The notes under the pieces: generated by a model
Database searches by the model: none
What the model saw: only the letters and a program-made list of their open reading frames with translations
What the model was told of the DNA's origin: nothing
Translations under genes and position numbers: made by a program
In this document: positions 1 through 7,532 of the stretch, one piece after another
Position numbering within the stretch: position 1 is the stretch's first letter
Layout of the letters: each line of letters starts with the position of its first letter
Source of the DNA: a virus
Virus record (IMG/VR): IMGVR_UViG_3300021479_000061
Span: 1-22,798 of that record
Strand: one strand, 5' to 3'
DNA length: 22,798 nucleotides

Positions 1-3000
1 TCGCCGCCGCCGCCCCTGGCTGTAGCTCCGGCCCCGCCATCGCGCGCTTGAGCGACTCGATCTCGGTGACCATCGGTCGCCCGCCCATGGCTTTGACGTT
101 GTCCATGGTGTTGAGGATCTGATCCTTGAGGAAGCGCTGGAAGGACGTGGCGTTCTGCAAATACTGCTGCGGAACAGCGTCGATGCCGAAGATCGACGCC
201 GCCTTAGCGGCAAGCTCTGCCTTCTCTTCCGCGAACGCCCCAGGCTGGTAGCTCTGCATCAGGCCCTTGATTTCCTCCAGCCGGTCATTCACGACCTGAC
301 GCGCTTGCATCTTCTGTGGAAGCGCGGCGTCGGTCTTGGCGGCGTCCTCGCCCATGCCCTTGCCGTATGCGATCTGCGATTCCGTGCTCGCCTTCTCCTG
401 AGCGACGCCAGGGATCTGAACGCCGCCCGCCATGCCACCCTCCCAGATCTTATGGGCTTGTTCGATGAACGACGCCCCCTGCTTCCTCGTCGTCTCGTCG
501 GGGCTGGCCAAGTAGAGTTGCCCGCGACGCACCAGTTCATACGGGTTCTCGGACCACTGCTTGTCCTTCCAGAACTGATCGTCCGGTCCTGGCGCTCCCG
601 GAGGCGCTGCAGACGCGTCAGGAGCCGCGCTGGGCGGCGTTGTCGCTGTCGGGGCTGCAGTGGTAGGCGCGGCGGCTGGAGGGGCGCTGGCGGGCTTCCC
701 TGTGGGTCCTGCAGGGGTCGTGCTGGTCACCGTGGGAGAGACGGCGCCGGGGCCGATCGGCACCTTCGGTCCAGCCGCGACAGGCGACTTCACGCTTGGC
801 GCGGTCGAGGGAGCCGAGGGCGCAGAGGTTGACGGCGCGGACACGGCGCCGGGGAGCGTCGGCATCTGCGGCGGATCGCCCTTGCCGCCGCCTGCGAGCC
901 AAGTCTGATACTGGACGCCATATGCGCCCAGCTTCGCCTTGTACATCTCAAGGCTCAGATTCTGCGTGGCGAGATTGGTCTGGGCGTCGCGGTATTTCGC
1001 TTGGCTCTGATAGTCCTGGATCTGGGCCTCGTTCTTCTGCCACTCGCGATCGAGTTCACGCTGCTTCTGCATGTACTGCATGCCCTGCATCGCGCCCTGG
1101 CCGATATTGGTCATGGCGTTCGGCGAGGTGCCGCCCATGATGGAAAAGCCCACCGCCATCAGCGTCTGGCTGAGATCAGGCGACATGAGCTTTCTGTCGG
1201 GCGGGCGAGCGGCGTCCTCTATGGCCGCGTTCATCTGCTGCTGCTGCTGCCCGTTCTGATCAGGGCCGCCCGCGTAGGCCAGCGCACTTCCGCCAGAGCC
1301 GCCGCCACCACTGCCGCCACCGCCACCACCACCACCCTGGCCCTTGACGTAGGCATCGCCCTTCCATGGTCCGAGGCCGCCTTTCTTCATCTGATCCATG
1401 GCGAACATGTTCGCCTTTTGCCATTGGTTGGGATCGCGCGGGTCGATGCCCGCCTTCTCTGCGTCAACGCCCATGCCCGCCTTGGTGTTAAGCTGGAAGT
1501 CGCCAAAGCTGAACGGCTTCCCATTCTCGACATCGACGGTCGAGGGACCAGCGCCGGGGGCGTTGAGGCCTTCGGCGCGGGTGACGCCAGATGCGCGGTT
1601 GGGATCAAGGCCGATGCTCTTCGCATAGGCGCGGTTGAAGGCGTCGCGCTGGGCGGGGGTCGTCTCGGCGCGGTTGGTCGGGAACGCGGAGGCATCGAAC
1701 TTCGAAGCCGCAGCGGGCGCAGCCGCCGTGGCAGACGAGGGGATCACGATCGGGGCAGGAGCAGGGACTGGCGCAGGAGTCGGGGGCGCGGGCGGGCCAG
1801 CACCAAGCATTGGCGCGGACCCGCCCTCATCAAAACCCGAGCGTGTGATCCCTCCCAGCCCATAAGCGATGCGACCGCCGGTCGCGCTGCCAAATGGGCG
1901 GAGCCACTCACCGCCCCCTCGCTGTTGCGCCAAGGCCTGTTGCTGGGCGGGGCTCATTGCGGCTTCCGCCGTCTGAGCGGTCACCACCCCTCGTGGGGCT
2001 GGGGCCGTCGGCGGGCCGGTTGCGCTCGCGGTGGCTGGCGGGGCGCCAGGGGCAGGACTGCCTGGGTTTGCAACGACAGTAGGGGCAGTTGGTGGCCCTT
2101 GCGTCTCGCCGCCTCCATACCCCTGGTTAGCATATCCCTCGGTAGGCGCCACGCTGGGCGAATAGGCTGGCCCGAAGGTCGGCCCTTGCTGCGATGGCGA
2201 TCCACCCCCATACCCACCAGCAACAGCGGGGCCGGCAGGGCTTGGCGTGGGAGTGCCGCCTCGGTTGGCTATCTGGTCCTTTAGCGCCTGAATGACAGTA
2301 GGATTGCCGAGGCCTTGTCCTTCCGCGACCGCGTCGCTGCCGATGCCACCAGGGCCGACGCTAAGCCCCGGCGCGCCGAGTCCGCCCGGTCCCCCGGCGA
2401 CGGCGTCGCTGCCAATGCCGCCGGGGCCCCCTGGCCCTAAAGTGGCGAATGCGTTCTGCCCTGTATTGCTGGCCGCAAGGCCAGGATCGTTGCCTTTGAC
2501 AGTCGCAAACCCGTAGCCGGGGGCAACGCCCGCCCCGAGGGCTTGCAGCGAGTCTCGTACGGCGGTGTCACTCTGGGCCGCCGCCGCGTTGGCCTGCCCC
2601 TGCGGGCTGTGGGTGCCAGTCCCAAATCCAGAGCCGAATGCAGATGGCGTTCCGCCAAAGGCCCTCATCTGCGCCAAGGCCTGTTGCTGGGCGGGGCTAA
2701 GCGCAGCTTCCGCTTGCTGGGCGGTTATAGCCCCTGCATGCGCCGAACCGATGCCAAAGGCGTTGCCGATCGCAGCCGCCAGCCCTCCTGGGCCTGCCGT
2801 CGTGCCGCTCCCGCCTGCCGCCGTGCCGCCGCCACCGCCTGTCGTTCCACCTCCAAAGCCCCCACTGCCTGATGGACCTACGGAGTAACCGCCCACCCCT
2901 GGTGTTCCGCCCGTACCGGCAACGCCACTAGGGCCAACGGAGTTGTCCGCGCCTATGCCAAGGCCAGGACCATAGCCTGTGGTAGTTCCCATGGTAGCAC

Positions 3001-5947
3001 TACCACCAGCGTCGCTCGTTCCGTCGTCGGCAGTGCCGCCGTCCTGAAACCTCGATCGTACGATCCCACCAAGGCCGTAGCTGCCACTGTCGTCAAACGC
3101 CGTGTCCGAAATGTTGGAGAAGGTGTCGGCCCCGCCGGTCGTCGAAACGTCGTCAAGGGTGGCGAAGTCAGCGCTGCTGGGGCCACTGGCGCTGCTGGCC
3201 ATGTTCTTGCCGATCTGGCCGATCGCCTTGCTAAGCTGGTCCGAGGACTTGAGCATGTCGTTGAGCGACATCGCCTGTGACTGCGACGGGGTCGCGCCCT
3301 TCGGGATGCTGCTGCCAGCCGCCGTCAACGGCGCAAGATTGACGAGCGACATGGCGCTCGGGATCGGCTGGACCGTGGGCATTTGCCCGTAGGCGCCCAA
3401 CGAAGCGAGGCCGCCGCCTTGGAAGCCCTCGCGCGCGGACTTGGAGCCCGCGTCGAACAGGCCGCCGAAGCCCGCGCCTTGGCCTTGGCTGTCGCGGCCG
3501 GTCACGCCGTGGCCCTGCGGCGTGTAGCCGGTGGCGCCCACGAGCGGCATCTGGCCCATGACGCCGCCCGAGTTGAAGCTCGGACGGTCTTCATCACCCC
3601 AGGAACCAGCTATCTGATCGTCAGCAGCAGCGGGCCTCTCTGGGTATCCAGCGATCGGGTTAAACATCATGCCGCTGCCGATCCGGAAGCGGTTCAAATC
3701 GATTCCGGTCGGGAACCTCCCCGGATTCGGCGTGTCATTCGGGTTGAGCGTCGGCAGGGTCATCTGCGGCTGGGCATTGGCCTGCGGGCGCGGATAGGTC
3801 TGATCTGGCCAGCGGATCGACGGGTCTCTCGTTTCGTCAGGATTGAGGGCAGGCAATGGCATTGGCGCGTCGGGCCGCGAGACGCTGACGGTCGGCCGAG
3901 GAGGCGGCGCCGGAGCCTGCGCTACGGGCGCAGGAGCGGGGCGAGGCGGCGGGTAGGGAACGTGGGCAGGGAGAGGCGCGCGCGCAGCAGGCGCGCTATG
4001 CCGAGGCGTATATATCGGTCTTGAAGGGGGCAGCGGCGCGGGAGCGGCAGCAGGAGCAGGGATCGCCGGATGATAGGCCGCGCCGCGCGCATTGCCAGTC
4101 GTCGGCGTGTAATAGCTGTAGCGCGGATCATCCAGGCCGCCGCCCTCCTGTCTTCCGATCCGTCCGCCGCGCGCATGCGGAGCCGTCTGGGTGGCTGGCG
4201 TCTCGATCCCCGGCCGCGCGATCAGGCCAGCCAGCGAATTTTCCGCCCCTGCAGTCTGAAAGTCATTGGCCGGGTGCTGATAGTCGATCGGCGCAAAGGT
4301 CGTCCCCGGCGGCGCGCCGGCAAGGTTCGGCTGCGACGGTGTGATAACGTCATTGCCGAACGACTGGCCGCCAACCCCGCCCGCGCCGCCACTTGCGCCG
4401 CTCCCCCCGCTCGCGGCGGAGAACAAGATGTTGGGCACGCCGGATACTGGGTTCGGGCTCCCCCAGCCCTGCGCAATCGCCATCGGCGTGGCGTAGTCGA
4501 TGAAGCCGAGATCAGGCGCCGTCGTGGCGTTGCCAAACGTCGGCGTAGCGCCACCGCCCTGGTAGGGCAGGCGCCCGTAGTTGATCGCCGGATAGGGGGT
4601 CAGGGGCGAAGGGCTGCTGCCAGACGATGTCGTTGGCGCGCGCTGGCCTTGGCCGAACAGCGTCCCTGCCGGCGAATAGTAGAGGCTACCTGCGCCCTGG
4701 CGCCCAGACCCCGCGCCCGCCCCTGGCACCCCCATCATCGCCAAAGCCCCAGCGGGGCTGAAATGTCCGGACCCTACGTCGTAGGGCGTTCCTGTGGGGC
4801 TGACGCCGCCCAAACCGCCGCCAGACTGGAAACCCGCGCGCTCCGCTTCTCTGGTGGCGGCGTCGTAATCGACGTATTTTAGGCCGCCAAAACCCTCGCC
4901 AACGGCGCTCGGATGTCGACGCTCGACCTCCTGGGCGCTGAGCCCGATCTGGGTGCGAGGGTCGCCTCGGTAGTTGAACTTATAGATCGTCTGATCGTCG
5001 AAAGTCTTGCCGACCGGTTCGAGGTTCTCTTTCATCCGGACGTCGGAGAAGATGCCCAGCGCGGAGGCGGCGCTTCCCAGCGCGCTGCTAACGCCGGGAC
5101 TGCCGAGAGCGCCTAATCCCGCAATGCCCAGGCCAAGGTCCTGGCTGAGGCTGCTCGGACCCGGCGCTGACGTTGACGACGTTCCCCCGCTCGCGCTGCC
5201 GATCCCCTCGATGACATTGCCGAGAAAGCCGGTCGTCTGAAACGGATAGGCCTGCCCCTGCGTCCAGTCGCTCTGCAGCGCCGTGTCGATCGCCTGCTGC
5301 TCGGTCTGCGGAACCATCCCGGCGCTGACGTCGGCGGTCGCGCCCTGGAGGCCTGCAGTCTGCAGCCCCGCGCCAATGCCAGCGGTCTGCGCCGCCCCGG
5401 CGAGTTGTGTTTGCTGCTGGTTGTTAAATTCCGCCAGCGCCTGTTCGTAGTTGGTCTGGTTGAGGCCCGCGATCGTCGGAGCCTCGGACAAGTCCTGCTG
5501 CCCAGCCAGGATTGCTTGCGAGACGCCCGCCCGGTCGCCGCCGAACGCGCCCGCACCGATGTTCTGGCTGTTCAGGAACTGCGCTTGCTGTTCGTTTTGG
5601 TTCTGAAACTCCGCCTGAGTCGCGTTGACGACGTCTGTTGTGAACGGGTTCTCGTACTGGCCGATCGACGCTGCGGTCGGGCCCGCCATCGCCGCCTGCG
5701 TCTCCTGCCCCGCTTGGGTGTAATAAGGCTGCGCCGCCTGCGCAGCTTGGCCGACTTGCCCAAGCCCGGTCAGGGTCTGGTTGCTCAGCGGCGCGACTTG
5801 TTCGCCGGGATAGGGCGTATAGGGCGTGTTGGCGACGCTGGTCGCCCGGTTCACAAGGCCCTGGTAATTGGCCAATACCTGGGGCGGCGGCGCCGACGCC
5901 TGGGTCGTCGTTTGCTGATTGCCGGTCCCGCTGCCCTTTGAGCCCAT
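1..5947 (-). CDS. Giant virion protein with S74-like and lysozyme-like regions (probable DNA-ejection protein), 3' end outside window
   Basis: Translating the minus strand from the ATG at 5945-5947 gives 1,982 codons without a stop up to the left edge, so the C-terminus is missing. The start follows GGAG at 6-nt spacing and lies 3 bp after the GNAT gene. Residues 1-300 are Gln/Ala/Gly-rich (start MGSKGSGTGNQQTTTQ). Residues about 300-371 resemble the S74 intramolecular chaperone: SDVRMKENLEPVGK, then TQIGLSAQEVE and KYVDYDAATREAE. A long Gly/Ala/Pro-rich region with internal repeats follows. Residues about 1418-1530 look like a virion lysozyme or transglycosylase: TRAEGLN with candidate Glu1459, SFGDFQLNTKAGMG, GIDPRDPNQWQKA and GPWKG. 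Next come Gln5, a SPNAMTNIGQGAMQGMQYMQ motif typical of ejection or tape-measure proteins, and charged helices. Inferred role: internal virion/ejection protein that opens peptidoglycan, like T7 gp16. Family-level function is likely; exact identity is not established. Confidence 0.85.
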   Translation of the reverse strand, partial: MGSKGSGTGNQQTTTQASAPPPQVLANYQGLVNRATSVANTPYTPYPGEQVAPLSNQTLTGLGQVGQAAQAAQPYYTQAGQETQAAMAGPTAASIGQYENPFTTDVVNATQAEFQNQNEQQAQFLNSQNIGAGAFGGDRAGVSQAILAGQQDLSEAPTIAGLNQTNYEQALAEFNNQQQTQLAGAAQTAGIGAGLQTAGLQGATADVSAGMVPQTEQQAIDTALQSDWTQGQAYPFQTTGFLGNVIEGIGSASGGTSSTSAPGPSSLSQDLGLGIAGLGALGSPGVSSALGSAASALGIFSDVRMKENLEPVGKTFDDQTIYKFNYRGDPRTQIGLSAQEVERRHPSAVGEGFGGLKYVDYDAATREAERAGFQSGGGLGGVSPTGTPYDVGSGHFSPAGALAMMGVPGAGAGSGRQGAGSLYYSPAGTLFGQGQRAPTTSSGSSPSPLTPYPAINYGRLPYQGGGATPTFGNATTAPDLGFIDYATPMAIAQGWGSPNPVSGVPNILFSAASGGSGASGGAGGVGGQSFGNDVITPSQPNLAGAPPGTTFAPIDYQHPANDFQTAGAENSLAGLIARPGIETPATQTAPHARGGRIGRQEGGGLDDPRYSYYTPTTGNARGAAYHPAIPAPAAAPAPLPPSRPIYTPRHSAPAARAPLPAHVPYPPPRPAPAPVAQAPAPPPRPTVSVSRPDAPMPLPALNPDETRDPSIRWPDQTYPRPQANAQPQMTLPTLNPNDTPNPGRFPTGIDLNRFRIGSGMMFNPIAGYPERPAAADDQIAGSWGDEDRPSFNSGGVMGQMPLVGATGYTPQGHGVTGRDSQGQGAGFGGLFDAGSKSAREGFQGGGLASLGAYGQMPTVQPIPSAMSLVNLAPLTAAGSSIPKGATPSQSQAMSLNDMLKSSDQLSKAIGQIGKNMASSASGPSSADFATLDDVSTTGGADTFSNISDTAFDDSGSYGLGGIVRSRFQDGGTADDGTSDAGGSATMGTTTGYGPGLGIGADNSVGPSGVAGTGGTPGVGGYSVGPSGSGGFGGGTTGGGGGTAAGGSGTTAGPGGLAAAIGNAFGIGSAHAGAITAQQAEAALSPAQQQALAQMRAFGGTPSAFGSGFGTGTHSPQGQANAAAAQSDTAVRDSLQALGAGVAPGYGFATVKGNDPGLAASNTGQNAFATLGPGGPGGIGSDAVAGGPGGLGAPGLSVGPGGIGSDAVAEGQGLGNPTVIQALKDQIANRGGTPTPSPAGPAVAGGYGGGSPSQQGPTFGPAYSPSVAPTEGYANQGYGGGETQGPPTAPTVVANPGSPAPGAPPATASATGPPTAPAPRGVVTAQTAEAAMSPAQQQALAQQRGGGEWLRPFGSATGGRIAYGLGGITRSGFDEGGSAPMLGAGPPAPPTPAPVPAPAPIVIPSSATAAAPAAASKFDASAFPTNRAETTPAQRDAFNRAYAKSIGLDPNRASGVTRAEGLNAPGAGPSTVDVENGKPFSFGDFQLNTKAGMGVDAEKAGIDPRDPNQWQKANMFAMDQMKKGGLGPWKGDAYVKGQGGGGGGGGSGGGGSGGSALAYAGGPDQNGQQQQQMNAAIEDAARPPDRKLMSPDLSQTLMAVGFSIMGGTSPNAMTNIGQGAMQGMQYMQKQRELDREWQKNEAQIQDYQSQAKYRDAQTNLATQNLSLEMYKAKLGAYGVQYQTWLAGGGKGDPPQMPTLPGAVSAPSTSAPSAPSTAPSVKSPVAAGPKVPIGPGAVSPTVTSTTPAGPTGKPASAPPAAAPTTAAPTATTPPSAAPDASAAPPGAPGPDDQFWKDKQWSENPYELVRRGQLYLASPDETTRKQGASFIEQAHKIWEGGMAGGVQIPGVAQEKASTESQIAYGKGMGEDAAKTDAALPQKMQARQVVNDRLEEIKGLMQSYQPGAFAEEKAELAAKAASIFGIDAVPQQYLQNATSFQRFLKDQILNTMDNVKAMGGRPMVTEIESLKRAMAGPELQPGAAAA
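1926..1954. repeat. 29-bp direct repeat in the giant gene, copy 1
   Basis: The sequence (starts tgcgccaaggcctgttgctg) is identical at 2670-2698. It encodes the SPAQQQALAQ part of a longer repeated segment (TAQ(T/Q)AEAA(M/L)SPAQQQALAQ). Confidence 0.85.
2670..2698. repeat. 29-bp direct repeat in the giant gene, copy 2
   Basis: This is identical to 1926-1954. The flanking protein also repeats: YGLGGIVRSRFQDGG (3.06 kb) pairs with YGLGGITRSGFDEGG (1.85 kb), so a block of the linker region appears to have been duplicated. Confidence 0.85.
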
Positions 5948-5950
5948 GGC

Positions 5951-6508
5951 TCACTCCGCTGCGACTTGATTGGCGGAAGGGGTTAACGACAAGCGCACAA
6001 GCTCCGCCGCTTGGTTCTCCGGCCGATAGCAATAGAACTCGCCCACCTTCGGCATCACCCGCTGATAGAGACGGCACTTCGCCTCGGTCCGCTTGTTGGA
6101 GAGCACGCCGCACAGGAAGTCGATGCCGAGGTCGTCAGCGCATCGCTTGCCATAGGCGAGGAGATCTTGCGCGAAGTGGGATTTGCGCGCGTCGGGCCGC
6201 ACGTAGTTGAAATATTCGAGCAGTTGGAAGTCGTCGCTGTACCAGATCGGCTCGATCACCATGAAGATCGCCGCCAGGAGATTGTGCGGCTCGCCGATCA
6301 CCCCAATGATGCCGCGCGTGCGCTGCGTCGCTAGCCGCACCATCGCCGCCACCTTCGGCCACGCCAGCGGATGCAGCCCCGCCTCGGCGTGCATCAACGA
6401 ACATAGATTGAAGATCTGCATCTCGTCGCCTTCGCCTGCGAGGCGGATGTGGCTCAGATCGGCAGAGGGCTTGGGCGGCCTCGTGTTATGCGAAAATTCT
6501 CTGGACAT
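5951..6508 (-). CDS. GNAT-fold N-acetyltransferase-like phage protein (185 aa)
   Basis: The protein resembles phage GNAT-family proteins. A beta segment, NLLAAIFMVIEPIWYSDDF (about 76-94), leads into LLEYFNYVRPDARKSHFAQD (about 97-115). That stretch looks like the acyl-CoA-binding motif (valine, then a basic phosphate loop, then a helix). The segment GIDFLCGVLSNKRTEAKCRL (about 128-147) and a terminal VGEFYCY strand complete the fold. The ATG directly follows the TAA of the upstream gene (TAAATG) and has no good Shine-Dalgarno, so translational coupling is likely. Its place after the nozzle gene and before the giant ejection protein parallels T7 gp13, an internal virion protein with a GNAT-like fold. 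It may therefore be a morphogenesis factor rather than an active enzyme. No substrate can be inferred. Confidence 0.8.
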   Translation of the reverse strand: MSREFSHNTRPPKPSADLSHIRLAGEGDEMQIFNLCSLMHAEAGLHPLAWPKVAAMVRLATQRTRGIIGVIGEPHNLLAAIFMVIEPIWYSDDFQLLEYFNYVRPDARKSHFAQDLLAYGKRCADDLGIDFLCGVLSNKRTEAKCRLYQRVMPKVGEFYCYRPENQAAELVRLSLTPSANQVAAE

Positions 6509-7279
6509 TTATTTTGCAGGCCCCGGCAATTTTTTGAGCGTCTTGATGTGGTCCTGGCGCAGATGATTCACCCAGGCGTCGAGGATCTCGTGGCCTCGGT
6601 TGATGTCGCCTCGACCTCGGCGCTTCACCTCGCCCGGTGGCACGACGAACTCGCCGCCGCTGATGTTGATCGGCGTTCCCGGCTGTCCGCCCTCACCGGG
6701 AACGACGCCGCCGTGCGCGTCGCCGCGTGAGAAGGTCGGCTGGCCTTCAGAGCCGTGCGGACCGGCATAGAGGGTGTAGCGTGGCATGCCCGCGATTCGC
6801 GGCGCGATGCCCTTCGGGATGTTGACGCCTGGGCCCATCGGCAGCTTCTGCGGCGTCGCCCCGAATGGCGCGCCAGTCCCCCCATAGGGCGCGCCCTGGC
6901 CCATCAGCGCAGTCTGCTTGGCCGACTGAGCCTGCAGCGGAAGAAACATCTTGGCCAGGACCTCCTGGCCGGCGGCGGTGTTGCCCTCGCCGATGTGCGA
7001 GACGATGTCGGCGGGCATGACGTAGGAGCCGGGTGGAACGTGTGTCGGCTCCATGTCTGCTCGACCGGGAGTCGAGGTATTGATCGCCCCGATGACCGGA
7101 GACATCGGATGATCAGGAATGCCGCCGCCGTCGGCGCGCCGCAGCCCAGGCGGACGCAGCAGGCCCGCCGCTGGGCGCGTCGGCGGGAGCTTCGGCATCG
7201 GCGGGGCGACGTGCGGTTGGTGCATGCCGAGCATCCGGCCGATCCGGATCGCACTGGGTTCGGGGTTCCACCCAGCCAT
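6509..7279 (-). CDS. Conserved phage protein with a duplicated GG(E/S)(F/Y)V.P motif (256 aa)
   Basis: The ATG at 7277-7279 is preferred over the GTG one codon upstream because GAGG sits 5 nt before it. The N-terminal third is Pro/Gly-rich. Two related segments are visible: PPGSYVMPADIVSHIGEGN with GQEVLAKMF (about residues 82-112), and ISGGEFVVPPGEVKRRGRGD with GHEILDAWV (about 207-238). The C-terminus HIKTLKKLPGPAK is basic. The second segment matches a motif I recognise from uncharacterised proteins and tape-measure or ejection-type proteins of tailed phages. No enzymatic motif is seen. It lies between an 81-aa protein and the GNAT protein, next to the virion genes, so a structural or assembly role is likely. 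The function is unknown. Confidence 0.8.
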   Translation of the reverse strand: MAGWNPEPSAIRIGRMLGMHQPHVAPPMPKLPPTRPAAGLLRPPGLRRADGGGIPDHPMSPVIGAINTSTPGRADMEPTHVPPGSYVMPADIVSHIGEGNTAAGQEVLAKMFLPLQAQSAKQTALMGQGAPYGGTGAPFGATPQKLPMGPGVNIPKGIAPRIAGMPRYTLYAGPHGSEGQPTFSRGDAHGGVVPGEGGQPGTPINISGGEFVVPPGEVKRRGRGDINRGHEILDAWVNHLRQDHIKTLKKLPGPAK

Positions 7280-7286
7280 CACCGCC

Positions 7287-7532
7287 TCACTTGTAATAGG
7301 CGACCTTGCGGAGGCCGACGCGCGGAATGTCGATTGTGATGTAGCCGTCTAGTTCCGGCGGCGCGCCGCCTTCGCTTGCGGACGCGGCTTCTGAAGCCGT
7401 GATTGGGCCACCGACCGACGCAGTGTAGGCGTGCGTCTGGACGGCGCTGACGAGATTGCCAATCGCCACGGTTATCGCCTGCAGCGCGGCGACGACGGGT
7501 TGGAGATCTCCAAAGGAGGAGAGGGGAGGCAT
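7287..7532 (-). CDS. Small conserved phage protein of unknown function (81 aa)
   Basis: The stop of the nozzle gene overlaps the ATG at 7530-7532 (TGATG). A GTG one codon upstream is possible, but AAGGG is better spaced (7 nt) for the ATG. The N-terminal half is an Ala/Val-rich amphipathic or mildly hydrophobic helix (VVAALQAITVAIGNLVSAVQ, about 13-32). A Ser/Ala-rich linker follows. The C-terminus GYITIDIPRVGLRKVAYYK looks like a short beta hairpin of a type common at the ends of small phage virion proteins. There is no signal peptide and no convincing transmembrane segment. The tight coupling to the nozzle gene suggests a minor virion or assembly protein, but this is inference. Confidence 0.7.
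   Translation of the reverse strand: MPPLSSFGDLQPVVAALQAITVAIGNLVSAVQTHAYTASVGGPITASEAASASEGGAPPELDGYITIDIPRVGLRKVAYYK

Noticed and set aside
1233-1247. CAG run (five Gln codons) as a phase-variation tract
   Set aside because: A triplet repeat cannot shift the frame, and five units are few; it simply encodes a short poly-Gln segment.
1001-2284. 427-codon plus-strand frame
   Set aside because: Antisense shadow of the giant minus-strand frame; Arg/Gly/Ser-rich with no recognisable domain.
5424-6113. 229-codon minus-strand frame across the GNAT / giant gene junction
   Set aside because: It is an alternative frame of two supported genes; its translation is Arg/Ser/Gly-rich with no family features.
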